Assembly (NCBI GenBank): GCA_016808115.1
Contig: JAEQBH010000651.1
Span: 1,488,001 to 1,552,000 of the forward strand
DNA length: 64,000 nt
Direction: 5' to 3'
DNA from: Tetrastigma voinierianum
Lineage: Eukaryota > Streptophyta > Magnoliopsida > Vitales > Vitaceae
Position 1 is the first letter of the stretch; each line of letters opens with the position of its first letter. A program made the translations under genes and the position numbers. Below the pieces are notes generated by a model. That model searched no databases and had not been told where the DNA came from. It saw only the letters and a list, made by a program, of their open reading frames with translations. Of this stretch, positions 45,881-57,405 are shown piece after piece.

Positions 45881-47095
45881 ATAACTCTACTGCACCTTCA
45901 CCACCACCACCACCATTTGGACCCACTGTACAACAGGACTATATAGTTCCACCTATTTAGTCAGCCCCACGGGCTGGAGCATTTGTACTGCACAATCAGA
46001 CTAAGACCATACCACATTCTATAGTTGCCCCTGCATAGATTATTAATGACACCCAGTCCCATATCGATAGGATTGAGCAAGGATCAGGTCTCTACATGTT
46101 TTTTAGGAGTTATAGGTTGGGATGGATATGATGACCTTCCAGTGGTAGCCTTGCTAGTTGAGTTTCGCATGCCAGACATTGAGAGATACGTATAGCAGCC
46201 CCCGCATTCACTTCAGCTATATTACAAGGCTACACGGTTACTAGATTAGATGAGGCACAAATGATTATGTTATTCCCTCTGTCACTGAGTGGTGCTGCTT
46301 AGCATTGGTTTACCTCATTGGAGCCTTCGAGACGTAGGACATGGGCTGATTTGGGACAGGAGTTTATCAGACCATATTCTTTTAATAATGTAGTGGGATA
46401 TATCCCTTGAGTAAAGTTTTGAGGTCTTTCGTGCAAGAGGCCGTATGAGTCGGGCCATCATTTATCTCCCGCTTGAGGGTGAAGATAACACATATTATAG
46501 ATAGGCCCTCAAAGCACGATCAAATCAGCATGATTATATTACGCCTTCACCCACTCAGGGCATCTCACTGCCTACATTGCACTTTGGATCATTGGTTTAG
46601 GCCCTCTATGGCACTGAGGAAGGCATAGCTAGAGGATTATGGGTAGACTCTTCCCCTCCAGATTCAAAGGGGAAGAAGCCGGGGTCAAGCCCCAAATCAT
46701 CATATATTGGTGTTATTTGTACATCGAGCCATAGGTTTTCACGTCGGCCATAGACTCATAGACAATCCGTGATATCTCTACTGCATGGTACAACAGACTG
46801 CACAGACTAGTTACTCCCTATAGGCCGACAGGGCCTACTTATCTACATCCCCACCACGTACCCAAGATATGATACACGTGTTCCTGAGAGGCCACCCCAT
46901 ACAAAGACCATCGCAGATAGAGCAACGCCCACCGAGGCCGGCCAGGCGCGCACGCAACCAGATGCCACTGAGCCGAGCATTTCATAGATTGGTTTAAGGG
47001 GGTTTGATTGCTCCACTACCACAAACCACCACAAAATCCTACCCCACTAGGATTCAGGATAGATCTTCACTATGCCTACCAGGGTTTGATTGAAC
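45881..47095 (+). pseudogene. gag: Fragment E gag, with many in-frame TAG stops
   Basis: The N-terminal part is Pro-rich. The core near 46,260-46,360 reads MIMLFPLSLSGAA, stop, HWFTSLEPSRRRTWADLGQE, then FIRPYSFNNVV. Near 46,590-46,640 it reads GSLV, stop, ALYGTEEGIARGLWVDSS, then SKGKKPGS. Protein text is otherwise well kept. Many stops are TAG at places where Gln (CAG) is expected: 45,958, 46,036, 46,146, 46,193, 46,300 and 46,598. This matches C-to-T change at methylated CHG sites. It strongly resembles gag proteins that I associate with grapevine gypsy elements. Confidence 0.75.
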
Positions 47096-47104
47096 TCATG
47101 TTTT

Positions 47105-47649
47105 ATTATGTGATCAGTTCTCCATTTTCTTCTCTGCTGGTAGTTGAACTCAAGTGGCACAACTCTACAAGTTAAGTAATTCACAATATTAGCATACTAA
47201 GGTATTTGGACTGATAACAAAAATAGTTGCTCATCAGAAATTCTTCTCGCTATTTCGCTTTCCTTCCTTCACAGCTTCTTTTTCCACTCAGACAAGTGAT
47301 CACCATCACATTGTCACAACAATTCTTTTGTCTTGATCTCAACATCAAACTCTTACAGTAATAATACCCATCTGATCAGTCTTGGCTTGGCATCTTTCTT
47401 TGCCATAAGATATCTAATTGCAGCATGATCAGTGTGTATTATAACATGAGACCCTAATATATAAAGCCTGAATTTTTCATAATCAAACACCATTGCCAAC
47501 ATCTCCTTTTCTATGGTAGAGTAGTTCTCTTGTGCCTCATTGAAGGTTTTTGTTTGGTGATAATATACGGCTCAATATATTTTTTTTTAGTTCTTTTGTC
47601 CTAACATGTACTTCCATCAAAATCACTAGCATCACACATAATTTCAAAT
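47105..47649 (-). pseudogene. Element F RNase H and following spacer
   Basis: On the minus strand LAMVFDYEKFRLYILGSHVI, IHTDHAAIRYLMAKKDAK and PRLIRWVLLL read almost without interruption at about 47,510-47,360. They include the THTDH-like catalytic His/Asp region. The spacer continues with IVNYL and YQQRRKW (47,200-47,115) and stops where integrase should begin. The main break is a stop after WVLLL. Confidence 0.75.
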
Positions 47650-48620
47650 TCATTGCACTCCAAACAGTATCACCATGATGGGTGTCAGAACTAATTTGGA
47701 TTTAATTTCATCAAATGTTTTTTTATCTGATGATTCATCGCAAATAAATTTTGCACCTTTCCAACAAATACATAATGGTCCGAGAATTTTGAGAAGTCTT
47801 ATGAATCTTCCGGGTAAAAAACTCACATGCCCTGTAGAAACTTCTTGTGCGATCCCCTTGACTGGCTGTAGATACAGAGTTTTTATGATAAAGAACATTT
47901 GCCCGGTCCGTTTAATCCGCTGCGTAAATCTTGTGTCCTAAGACAAGACCCCTATTGGCCATGAATGACATTTTTTCAACTTAAAAGCTGATTATTGTCT
48001 TAACACTCAAGTATCAAGCCTCCTTAAAATTTCCAAACAATTTCAAACCTGATCCATAAAATCCAAGAAGTCATCCATGAAGATTTACAGCCTCCCTCCA
48101 CCAAATAAGAAAATACAGATGATCATATACCTTGAAAGGTGGCAGGAGACATATAATCCAAAAAAGGCATCCTTCTAAAAGCAAAGGTGCCATAAGGACA
48201 TGTAAATGTAGTTTTCCCGATCTCTAGTGGTTATAGCAATCCAGTTATATAACCGTAATATCCATCAAGAAAATAAAGAATGGGAGTGTCCTACCAACTC
48301 AGTCTACAAGATTTGGTCTATGAAAGATAAAGGATAATGGTCTTTTCTAGAAGCAGTGTTTAGTTTTCTATAGTCTATACACACTCTCCATCCTATCATA
48401 GTTCTTGTAAAAATCAATTCGTTCTTCTCATTTCTAATTACAATGAATCCACCCTTTTTGGGAACCACATGAACTGGGCTCACCCAAGGGCTATATGAGA
48501 TTGCATATATGAAGGCTGCATTAAGCCATTTTAGTACTTCTTTTGTGACTACTTTTCATCACTGGATTCAGCCTTCTTTGATGTTCTATAAAGGTTTTAG
48601 TACTCTCCTCTAAAAGGATC
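47650..48620 (-). pseudogene. Element F reverse transcriptase, broken
   Basis: Minus-strand pieces in order: RTFIEHQRRLNPVMK (48,610), WVSPVHVVPKKGGF in shifting frames (48,480), MIGWRV.IDYRKL (48,390), FTCPYGTFAFRRMPF (48,220-48,170), IFMDDFLDF (48,085-48,059) with both catalytic Asp retained. Then GIAQEVSTGHVSFLPGRF, IRLLKILGPLC and KTFDEIKSKLVLTP (47,898-47,690). Frameshifts separate the pieces. Confidence 0.75.
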
Positions 48621-48990
48621 TTGCGGCATGAGATAGAAGAGAACTGATTCCTTTCAGATCATCTATAGACTAAACTATTGCTTTCAGATTTTCTAAGAAT
48701 TTCCACCACTTGTTCTTCAAGCTCGCCAATCCAAGAAATGATGGATCGGCTTGGCTTTTTCCGGTTACAAAAGCATACTTCAAATGTTCAGTAATTCTTT
48801 TTAGAATCAAAACCTCGGGAGCTTCGTGGTTTACTTCCCAATATCTTTTCTCTTCATACCGTATGATTTTTCCAGACTAATTTCTTCAACAGTGAGTATC
48901 AGCTTCTTTAATTTTAAAATTGAGTTCAGAATTTAACTTCAAGATGCCTAAGATAATTACAAATTATCTCATTCTTATTCATTGAACTCT
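48621..48990 (-). other. Element F protease-RT linker
   Basis: Low-conservation stretch between protease and RT. Glu-rich pieces (ELEEQVVEIL) are visible in one frame, typical of this linker. Confidence 0.45.
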
Positions 48991-49420
48991 GAAATAATAA
49001 TCATTTATCGCCCGTAACTAATGTGAATTTTGTTTCTACAATCTCACACTCAGTAATAATAAGTTATCACTATTTCAAACTGTGATTGAGATTGAATCAA
49101 GTGACACTTTACTTCCAACCCCGAGTCGCCTCCTTTCTTCACTTATCAAGGTCAAGCTCCTATTGCTAAGAAAGGCCTTCCTAACAGCAGTGAGACTTGT
49201 TCGTCTTCTATATCAATAACTACAAAGTCCACCGTGAAAATGAACATTCCCACTTTGATCAGCACATCTTCAAGAATGCGCTCAGGTTTAGCCAATGTTT
49301 TGTCTGCCATCTGCAGGTCATGGTCATGGAGTAAGCCTCTCCCCAAACTGAGTTCCTCACTACAAATAAAGGCATCAGTTGATGTCAGTTCCGTAATCAG
49401 ACAATGCTTCTCCTATCAAA
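48991..49420 (-). pseudogene. Element F aspartic protease, partial
   Basis: The frame 49,346-49,152 reads LLHDHDLQMADKTLAKPERI, then LEDVLIKVGMFIFTVDFVVI and DIEDEQVSLLLGRPFLAIGA, a well-preserved protease C-terminal half. The active-site DTGA segment upstream is not readable. A stop follows IGA, with a further NLNHSLK piece downstream. Confidence 0.8.
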
Positions 49421-51136
49421 TCCCAATTTGCAAGGTATAAGCTTAAGCTACCTAGATCCAGATTTTCTCCTCGATAAAGACTTTGATAATCAGACCACAG
49501 TTGTCACAGGACTCATCACCCCTCTCCCCTTTCAGCAATTCTACTCTTCACTCAATATATCCTCTTCATGAATTTGCATTTAGTGAGTGCATTTGAGTCA
49601 ATGCCTTTAAAAAGGATATTGATTCTATCTTCAACATGTTCAATTTAATCGCTTCTTCCACCCTCGCCTTCGCACTTCAGGAATGGAACTTGAGTGGGAT
49701 TGTAAGCTTTGAACCTTCCCTTCTTCTCTTGTAGATTTCCCTTTTAACTTGCTACTCTTGTCAGAGATTTTTTGTTATGCCATCTTCTTCAAGGCTGTTA
49801 AATTTTTGAATCTCATGTTTCAATTATTGTCAAATTTCAATATGTTTCTTCACAGCTTCTCTTTTTCATCGTTCTCTTCCAATTTCCGCCACTTCTTAGA
49901 GTTACTGCTATGCAATCCTTCTGATTCTACTTGTTTCACTTGGAATGAATCAAATCCTGATCATTCGGTATTTTGATGCCAGGGCCACCGCCTTACCCAG
50001 CCTTGATTCTTCAAAGGCCACTCGTATTGGCCTGAATCGTTGTCTTTTCCTGGGATGTTGCTAGCTTAGTAAAATTTTTCTCATGTATGTTTAGTAACCT
50101 CTTATTTTCCCCTATGAAAGCAAGACCGTCCTCAAGAATTAACTTCCTTACCTAATTTTTTTGCTCTTCCGCCCGCCGTTGTTAATGCTGTTGTTGTTTG
50201 AACCTAAGTGAGGTATGCGATATTGCCGCATATTCTCGCCCGCATCTTTGAACTTGTTATGCTCCTTCTCCATATGAGAAATTCCTCCTCGGTTCTCGAG
50301 TGTTGGTGTGTGATGGGTAAGCTTATGTTAGCTTGAAAAGATAGATCCCATTGGCATTAAGGTGTTATGCCTCTCAACTCGTAGGAACCTCATGTAGCTC
50401 AGTCCCTCCCATCACTATATTTCTTTCTCCTATTTACTTCCCTCCCTACTCCAAGTGTCGTATGCATTCTTTCTCTCTATTGTTTCAAGCTTGTTCATTA
50501 ATGCATCTAACTTGCTTTTATGGCAAATCTATCCGATTAAGCTTCCGCTTACACTACTTCCTTCACCATGTTGCTCCTCAAGCTTCGATGGAGCTTTAGA
50601 GTTGCATTCGACAAGGTCTTCAATCAATCGCCTTTGTCTCTCAAAGATATTTTCTTTGAAAGCCCTTACTGAGAAGCTGCATCAATTATGCCCTTTAAGG
50701 CATAATTCATGGAATGGTAGAAAACGTCCATCTGAGTGGTCAGATCTATTCAATGCATAGGGCATATTTTTAGTAGTCTCTTGTATCTCTCCCATGCATT
50801 GTAGAGACTTTCATCCTCTCATTGTTTGAAGACTATGATTTCACCTCTCATTTCGTGGCCGCGGTTGGAGGGGAAAATCTCAAGCCATATAGGCCCCACC
50901 ACTTTTTTCCTAATTTGTCGATCCAACGTAAGGGATCAAAACCAAGCTGCTGCATTCTTAGTGAAAGGAAAAGTCACATCTTGATTACTTCCGGTCTTAC
51001 CCCATTCATTTGACTGTGTTAGCTGGCCTCCATAAATCTTCCCTAGATATGTTCGCTGGGTCTTTCATTGACGACCAAGAAACTGATGTTGTTGTACCAT
51101 TGTCATAAGAGATGGCTTGAGTTCAAAATTGTTGGG
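49421..51136 (-). pseudogene. gag: Element F gag, broken and cut at its N-terminus
   Basis: Minus-strand text from 51,136 reads PNNFELKPSLMTMVQQHQF, then PFTKNAAAWF, LYNAWERYKRLLKICPMH near 50,800, and a FYHSMNYALKGIIDAAS segment near 50,690. The C-terminal part, down to 49.5 kb, is fragmentary. The same gag type occurs in element G (NNFELK, FYNGLRNATR, DASAGGALM). Many stops; the first residues are missing because element G begins here. Confidence 0.7.
51132..51136. repeat. Expected left target-site duplication of element G (TTGGG)
   Basis: The five bases before G's LTR. The partner copy should follow G's 3' LTR beyond the window, so this cannot be confirmed here. Confidence 0.35.
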
Positions 51137-52263
51137 TGATGAGTGCCTAAAACACTCATGTCATACCCGTTGAGTCTATAAGGTTTTAGCCGCGACCTAT
51201 AATAATACGCATTTCTATAGCCTCACATCTCGATTCTACATTTTGTGTGAATGGCAGTGGACCGGCGGCTTTGAGATCATTTTGGCGTGTGAGAGCGTGG
51301 CAAGCGTAAAGCGGCAGATGCCGACGCCGCGACGCTTCAAGCACAGGAAGATAAGTCAACGAGTGGCTAACGTCATGACGCTCAAGGCGATTTTTGCTTC
51401 ACCATTAAGGACCGTAAATTAAGAAAAAATAAGAACTATGAATGAGGGCGCGTTAAAAAGATTACCTGCATCGCTTCTTGGTAAGAGATCTTTACTTTAT
51501 TTTCTTCTTTCATAAAACCGCGGATGTTTCACAGATTGATTACGTGTGTAATACGTCCGCATGTTCTAGATTTATATCTAGGGTTTTACGAACCTTGTCA
51601 TGATTAAAGTATTTAGAGAGATTTGGATTTTATATTATTGCTATTTATGGACTCATAGTATCTCAAGCCTATATTCAGACATATATTACTGTGATAAACC
51701 TGGCCATTAAGGCTGATTTTGTCAAGATCCAGATCGAGAGATGAGGACGCCTGTGATCCGGTAATAGAGCCACCTCTGGTCAATTCAAAGAATAGAGATA
51801 TCCCGATTCCGAGGTGGCGATTAAGGTTAGAAATATTTGCCGCTTCTCGAGCATCGTGTCAGTGTAGATACACTCAACTCCTCGCTAGCTAGATGTATGA
51901 TGATATTCTGAGAGAGGCATTCTCGTGAGGCACGATCACCCCGTCATCTATAAGTCATGAATAGGATCGATTAGTAATTTTTCTAGGTAGTAATCCATCG
52001 TGCCGGGCAAGTGGATACGTGTTCTAGTCCCCAGCCAACATGCAATTTCCTCAGATAAATTAGTAGCTCAATCTCACACATTAGATACTTTGTCACTCAA
52101 AGCTTACGTCCAGATAATATTCAAAGGCTAAACTCATTAGTCAACTCACTTATCCCCGTGGATCGATATCCCGTGACTTAGGGTATTAATCAGACATTTG
52201 ATACGACGCGCACTACAAGACATAAAGGGCATACATTTTACACATCACGCTTTCAACCTATCA
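51137..52263 (+). repeat. Element G 5' LTR
   Basis: Starts TGATGAGTGCC directly after interrupted gag text of element F and ends CCTATCA seven bases before a primer site. Only one copy is in the window. It does not resemble the TGATTAGT family beyond the first four bases. Confidence 0.6.
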
Positions 52264-52270
52264 AGTTTTT

Positions 52271-52287
52271 TGTGTCGTTGTCGGGGA
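52271..52287 (+). promoter_or_regulatory. Element G primer-binding site
   Basis: TGTGTCGTTGTCGGGGA, a tRNA-Asp-type site with a one-base deletion and two substitutions relative to TGGCGCCGTTGCCGGGGA. Confidence 0.65.
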
Positions 52288-52560
52288 TAAGTTTTTGTGT
52301 TGATATTGATAAACAACAATTATATATTACTCTCTAATCTTTATTTTGTTTCTATTTGCATCGCTACAAGTGTCGTAATCAGTCTTTCTCGCTTCGCGTG
52401 TGATCGGGTAAATGGGCGTTACAATGAGTGCATGCAAACACGGGTCGGGTCGAACTACATCCGCTTGATCCCCGAGTCGTAAAGAACCTTGCCACCGACA
52501 TTACGCCGAGAATCGAGAATAGCATAAAGATAGAAATCTAGCAATCGTGCAGAACAATGA
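52288..52560 (+). other. Element G leader
   Basis: Leader between primer site and gag. A 61-codon ORF at 52,297-52,482 has no recognisable motif. Confidence 0.4.
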
Positions 52561-53930
52561 AGAGCATGATCTTGGCCATGAGCAGAACAAGCCACAAAGG
52601 GACCGCAATGGGAATAATGGTAGGAATCATGCACCTAGGCCGTTTATACAGCCAGATGATCCATTCATGTTGCTAGAAGAGTTTTCCTTACCGCCTACAG
52701 TTGTTTAGACGACTATTCGAAGACCACCTATTTAGGCAAACAACTTCGAGTTGAAGTCAGTAACCTTACAGATGCTTCAGAACATCCTGTTCTACGGATT
52801 GCCCAATGAGAATCCAAATATGCATTTGACCTCAACTTCCTAAGTCCGCGATGATCATACAATGGGGTCAACAAGAGGCACTCAAAGTTGAGATTGTCTC
52901 TCTCACTAGGTGATAGAGCAACACCGGTCGACGCAGCTTCAAACCACCCACCCATTACTTCATGGAACCACTTAGTGTTCCAACCAAGTTCTTCCCAATG
53001 CAAAAATTGGTACAATCGGGTGCAAGAGATCAATACTTTTGACAACTAGAGGAGAGAACTCAGGCAGAAGCATGCTGGGATAGATTTCACTAATCAAGAG
53101 AAGTGCCCACATCACAACCGACTTATGGATGTGTCCATACCTTCTATAATGGTTTGAGGAATGCGACTAGAATAGTGATTGATGCCTCGGCAGGAGGGGC
53201 GCTAATGAAGAAGACCATGGACCAAGCATATGAAATATTGGAAGACATGGCTACTAATACTAATCAGTGGCCTAGAGATAAGATTACACCAGTAAGGGCC
53301 ATAGGCGGCACAGATAACAAGGTTCTCAACAATCTGGTTACTCATGTTGCATAGCTGACAAATAGCCGATCAGACAAAGAAGGTACCGCGAATGCCATAT
53401 TGCACCAACCCATGGGAGTTGTGTGAATTATGTGGAGTGACAAAGATAGCAACACGTAATGTCGGGCCGACAATAAACAAGAGCAATGCAGAGGCGTGCC
53501 GGTGGGTTTTTAACTGGGAGTCAGCCATAGCAACAGGTCCAATATGAGGGCAACAACTATCAGAACCAAAATCAAGGCTATGCATGCACAACTGTAATAA
53601 TAAATGTAATGTAATGGGCCAAAGGTTATGGATGGAGGAAACACCAACAACATGCCACCCCGAGGAGTTTAACCACCTCTCGAGAAAAAGATGCCTTGAC
53701 TCGGGAATGCTACCCCGCGCAAATGCCACTCACATTGCTTTTATGAATGAGACAAGAGAAAATATGTAGAACCAGGCCACCCAGTTGAACAATCAAGCAG
53801 CACAGTTGAGAAACTTAGAGGTACAAATAAGTCAAATGGCCAATCTGTTGACGGAAAGGCAACATGGTTCATTACCAGCACCAGAGGTAAAACCCTAAGG
53901 TACAGTACTACAAGGTCATTACTCCGAGAT
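52561..53930 (+). pseudogene. gag: Element G gag, broken
   Basis: Pieces in order: PRPFIQPDDPFMLL (52,640), ANNFELKSVTLQMLQNILFY (52,735) and GLPNENPNMHL. Then, at 53,103-53,354, HTFYNGLRNATRIVIDASAG, GALMKKTMDQAYEILEDMAT and NLVTHVA follow. A NPWELCELCG segment (53,405-53,440) matches the first half of a zinc knuckle. LRNLEVQISQMANLLTERQ (53,800-53,860) is the coiled-coil-like tail. Stop codons and frameshifts break it into about five parts. Confidence 0.75.
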
Positions 53931-54900
53931 GGGATAGAGTTGGAAATCCCGGAGCCACAACTGGTGATAAGAGAACTGGAAATTAAAGAGCAAGACCAGA
54001 TCATCCAAAAAACCAGATGCAAGATGAGCAGTCCCGAGATACGAGAGCAGTCAATGATAATAAAGTCGAAAAGAGACTGAAATGCATAAGAACAGATGAA
54101 CTCCGCTATACTAATTCCAGATCTCATTCATGAAGAAAGGTTAGAGAAGTAGTTCGCAAAGTTTCTTAACATCTTCAAGAAACTACATATTAATATACCA
54201 TTTATGGAAGCACTGGAGAACATGCCAAGTTACGTGAAATTCATGAAAAAAATCTTGGCAAATAAGAAGAAGTTGGAGGAATATGGGACCATCACCTTAA
54301 CTGAGGAATGCAAAGGCACATCCTACGTAAGAAGCTTTCCCCAAAACTTCAAGATCCAGGCTTTGCTATACCCGTTTCTCTATAGGAATCGGGTATCCGA
54401 AAAGTCCTTGCGGTGACTTGGGAGCAAGCATCAACCTCGATGCGCCTACGTTTGAACAAAGTTGGGGAACCAAAAATTCTAACAAAATCAGCTTTGTAAC
54501 TATTGGATAGTCCTACTAACATCCTCGGGGTATAATTGAAAATGTTCTAGTAAAAGTGGGTAAATTGCCCTTCCAAAGAGACTCACATTCCGACATGGAT
54601 AAGACACTCCGGGCTCCCATCATACTTGGTAGACCCTTCATGGTTACTGAAAGGCAAATCAATGTGTGCAAGAAGGTGAGCCAATGAGAGTCCAAGGAGA
54701 CGAGATCACTCTTTCCATGGTTTTGTCACATGGAAGCAATATCCAGATGATGATCCAAATGAAGATATCTCGGAACTTCACTACAGAGATCTTGCAAGGT
54801 GACGCGAAAAACTTCCGAGATAAGCCTCTGCCGTACGTGAAGATATCACAGAGGGTCAAGGGCATGGAAGGAAAAATAGTTCATCCACCTTGAGTAGAAG
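53931..54900 (+). pseudogene. Element G protease and flanks, broken
   Basis: The frame 54,204-54,416 reads MEALENMPSYVKFMKKILAN, then KKKLEEYGTITLTEECKG, the segment before protease in Athila pol. Protease follows in pieces: SINL near 54,430, NVLVKVGKLPF (54,540) and IILGRPFMVT (54,620). The active-site Asp-Gly motif cannot be read. The last ORF (54,666-54,893) continues to about 54,900. A stop is followed directly by the 3' region, so RT and integrase are absent. Confidence 0.7.
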
Positions 54901-55230
54901 CCAGAGCACATAGAGACACAAGATTTCCAAATAAAATCGCATTGAGATTCATGAGCTGCCGAGCTAATGGACATTAAATAGCTGCTTTCTGGGAGGCAAC
55001 CCAAGCTTTTCTTAAACTTTTTCTTTCTATAGTTTAATTTGTATTGTTTGTTTTAATTTTGGTTTGGTTTTTTGTCTCCATCCCACTCGGGATTTTCTTT
55101 CTCGTCGTCTCTGCTCAGGCCCAGATTAAAAAGTAATGTGGAGGATCCGCAAGAGAAACTCATTTCAGAAGTTAACAAGGGTCACCAATTGCACTAGGGG
55201 GTTTTCTCATACCTTAAAACTCCTGCATTC
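54901..55230 (+). other. Element G 3' region
   Basis: Non-coding. Contains CTGGGAGGCAACCCAAGC at 54,988-55,005, a word I know from the region just after pol in several plant gypsy elements, followed by T-rich sequence. It ends at the LTR of element H. Confidence 0.5.
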
Positions 55231-56095
55231 TGTTTCCCGCTGCGTTGTTCTAATCAACAAAACTATAACCTAGGATTCCTATCACCACGAGCAAAGCTAA
55301 TGCGCAAAGATAGGCCCGGTGGCCTAACACAAAGGGCGCTTCTTTCTTCTGCGGAGAGGAGAGTTACAATGCATTGAAAATGGTGTCTTCTCAATGGACT
55401 TGTAGGGTTTGTGAAAAATAGTGTGTGAATGGTTGAAAACTGAAATAAATGAAGTAAAAAGTTAAGAGAGAACTCCTTGAAGTCTCGGGCCACTGGGCTT
55501 AGGGTTCTAGGTTAACCAACATGTACTTGGGTCTTTATCCTGCTGGGGAGCATGACATATGTCATTTCCAAACTTACCTTCATTTAGCTTTAAAACCTAA
55601 ACCCTAAGAGTTTTCCTTTGAAAGATGACATTTGATTAGGCATAAAATGTACTCTAGCAGTTGAAACAAGATCTCAAAACCTACCCTACAATAACTAATA
55701 GGAGACAACTAACTGGGCATCAGTGGATCTAGTGAAAGTATCCATTGAACCCAAAAAGCTTGCCAAATACACATTAGGGAGAGCATGCCTAAGAGATTTT
55801 AACCTAAGGTGAGGAGAAGGAGCACAAATACCCTTAAATGCATACGTGAAGAGCATGAGAACATGCAGCTAAGCCCAAAATCAGCACCTAGTGGCCTTCC
55901 CCTTCAAGGATCAGGGGGGTTTAGCCGAGCATCCTTTGATTTGTCATCAAGGGGTGTTCTTCAAGAAGTGAAGAAAAAGGAGAAAGTGAAGGAGAAGAAG
56001 AGAAAATCACCAACAGTAGAGGGAAAGGAAGCTTCGTGCCCAATTTCGACATCATGGAATGCCCAAAAGTTGATTTGATTATAAGCATGGCCGAG

Positions 56096-56104
56096 CTTAT
56101 ATAG
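56096..56104 (-). promoter_or_regulatory. TATA box of H LTR
   Basis: Minus-strand CTATATAAG, in the position equivalent to the TATA boxes of B, D and I. Confidence 0.5.
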
Positions 56105-56220
56105 ATGCTCGTGAGGCAAGGGAATTAAGCAAAGAAAGGGTCCCAAAATTTTACTGAGGCAAACTTGTATAAAACCACCAAAAAGTGGGTCAAAAAGCAC
56201 CAACAGAACAGGAGTAAAGG

Positions 56221-56290
56221 TTCGCAGTGTTGCGTAATCAACCTGCGAAATTTCGCAGGTTGCAAACTTTTGCAACCCTGCAAAAATTTC
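56221..56290. repeat. GCGAAA/TTTCGC array with a 24-bp perfect palindrome
   Basis: Bases 56,239-56,262 form a perfect palindrome centred on GCGAAATTTCGC, flanked by further TTCGCAG, TTGCAA and CTGCAAAAATTT words. In this copy the flanks are TGCGAAA...TTTCGCA, where other LTRs have TAGCGAAA...TTTCGCTA. Confidence 0.75.
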
Positions 56291-56557
56291 TACAGGCTTC
56301 ATCTCTTCAGTGTTTTTGCTCCAAAATTCCTTTGATTTGATCATGCATCTTCGAATTTGGCTCGGGTTCATCGTGTCTGAATCGAATTGAGGAAATATGA
56401 GGGATTTGACTTGCAAAACTACTAAAAATAGCTACAAAATGTGATCAGTAATAAAGCCGGGACCCAATGTATCAATTGATATTGGTCGATTATACACAAA
56501 AGCGCATAAAACTTTCTATATAAACGAGGCTTAAAATCGCACTATTCAAAATAATCA

Positions 56558-56568
56558 CTCCTCTTAAC
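56558..56568 (-). other. Element H polypurine tract
   Basis: Minus-strand GTTAAGAGGAG directly before the LTR start, the same position and nearly the same sequence as in element D. Confidence 0.6.
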
Positions 56569-57405
56569 CGAGACATCATAGTCCTTAGCAAATGGGCTGG
56601 TAAAAGAAGGAAGATCATGCAGGATATGTTTTTGCAAAAAATGACTGTCTATCCAAAAAGTGTGTAAATAATGCCCAACCTTTAGTATGACAAATTGGGA
56701 CTTTGTATAAAGACCAGCTTGGGAGAACAAATGCCATATAGGAGCAAGTTTCGTGGCGTGAATTATTCAAGGAAATCAACACTTCCACCAAAACCTAAGT
56801 GTTTTCGGGGTGATCACAGCCAATAAGCCGTTGTTACCCCCCAACCAAACCATCGCTAATGCCTGCATTGTCACCAACCAATAGATTCAGCTCCACACTT
56901 ATTTCATACTCTATCGTATTGCAGTAGTGTAATGTCAAAACTCGATCACCCAGTCCGTAATCTGTGGATCCATCGACGACTTAACCAACTAAGGTTTAAG
57001 GCATCAAGTTAAAAGGATCTTTCTAATTAATAAATCTCTACAGGTTTCACTCCCTGACTTCAATGATTTCAGAACTAAAGACTCAATACTCTAAACTCCA
57101 CCACAACCCCATGTATGAGCACTGCCTATGACTCCCAACCGCCTGGTTTAGGCACCAGATTTAAAGGCTTTCGCCGAGACCCTCGACCGTGTTTCGAGTT
57201 TCAAGGCAAAGCGATGCGCTTTACTTCCTGTCTCTTTCTTTTTCTTTTTCTTTTGGCTTTTCATTTTCTTTTGGAAGACTCATTGGCCTTCTTTCTTAAG
57301 GAACTCTAATCTATTATGGGCCGTCAACCATGCTAAGGCCGGTTTTGTAAAGTAAAAGGAGAAAGCAGCTTCTTAGCCCATTGATGAAAACTAAATGTGA
57401 ACCGT
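56569..57405 (-). other. Element H 3' untranslated region
   Basis: No gene. Matches D's 3' region (36,282-37,080) in the same orientation, including the T/C-rich tract at 57,230-57,275 and tattatgggccgtcaac. Confidence 0.55.

Larger units (their letters stand above)
44495..47095 (+). mobile_element. Fragment E: Tat-type LTR retrotransposon, truncated
   Basis: A partial LTR, a tRNA-Arg-like primer site and a plus-strand gag are present; protease and pol are absent. The gag text stops near 47,095 at a FRIDLHYAYQG-like segment and minus-strand RNase H of element F begins directly after. Both ends are truncated, so its order of insertion relative to A and F is not clear. Confidence 0.65.
47100..51136 (-). 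mobile_element. Element F: Athila-group element, minus strand, both ends missing
   Basis: RNase H, RT, protease and gag read in order on the minus strand from 47.1 to 51.1 kb. Integrase and the 3' LTR are absent on the left. On the right the gag N-terminus is cut in the text PNNFELKPSLMTMVQQHQF by the LTR of element G at 51,137. The rest of F's gag and its 5' LTR should lie beyond the right edge of the window. Confidence 0.7.
51137..55230 (+). mobile_element. Element G: gag-protease LTR element, plus strand, interrupted by H
   Basis: 5' LTR (51,137-52,263), primer site, gag, protease, then a post-pol style 3' region with GGGAGGCAACCCAAGC at 54,990-55,005. No RT, RNase H or integrase is seen. 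Its text stops at 55,230, where the minus-strand LTR of element H starts; G's 3' LTR is not in the window. Confidence 0.65.
55231..56557 (-). repeat. Element H 3' LTR
   Basis: Minus-strand start TGATTATTTTGAATAG at 56,557. Shared words with D LTRs include actaataggagacaactaa and gcttgccaaatacacattag. TATA box at 56,096-56,104 and motif array at 56,221-56,290. Confidence 0.7.
55231..57405 (-). mobile_element. Element H: 3' LTR and 3' region of a TGATTAGT-family element
   Basis: Minus-strand LTR (55,231-56,557), polypurine tract and an 830-bp 3' untranslated region, interrupted at 57,405 by element I. The remaining internal part and 5' LTR should lie beyond I, outside the window. Confidence 0.65.
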
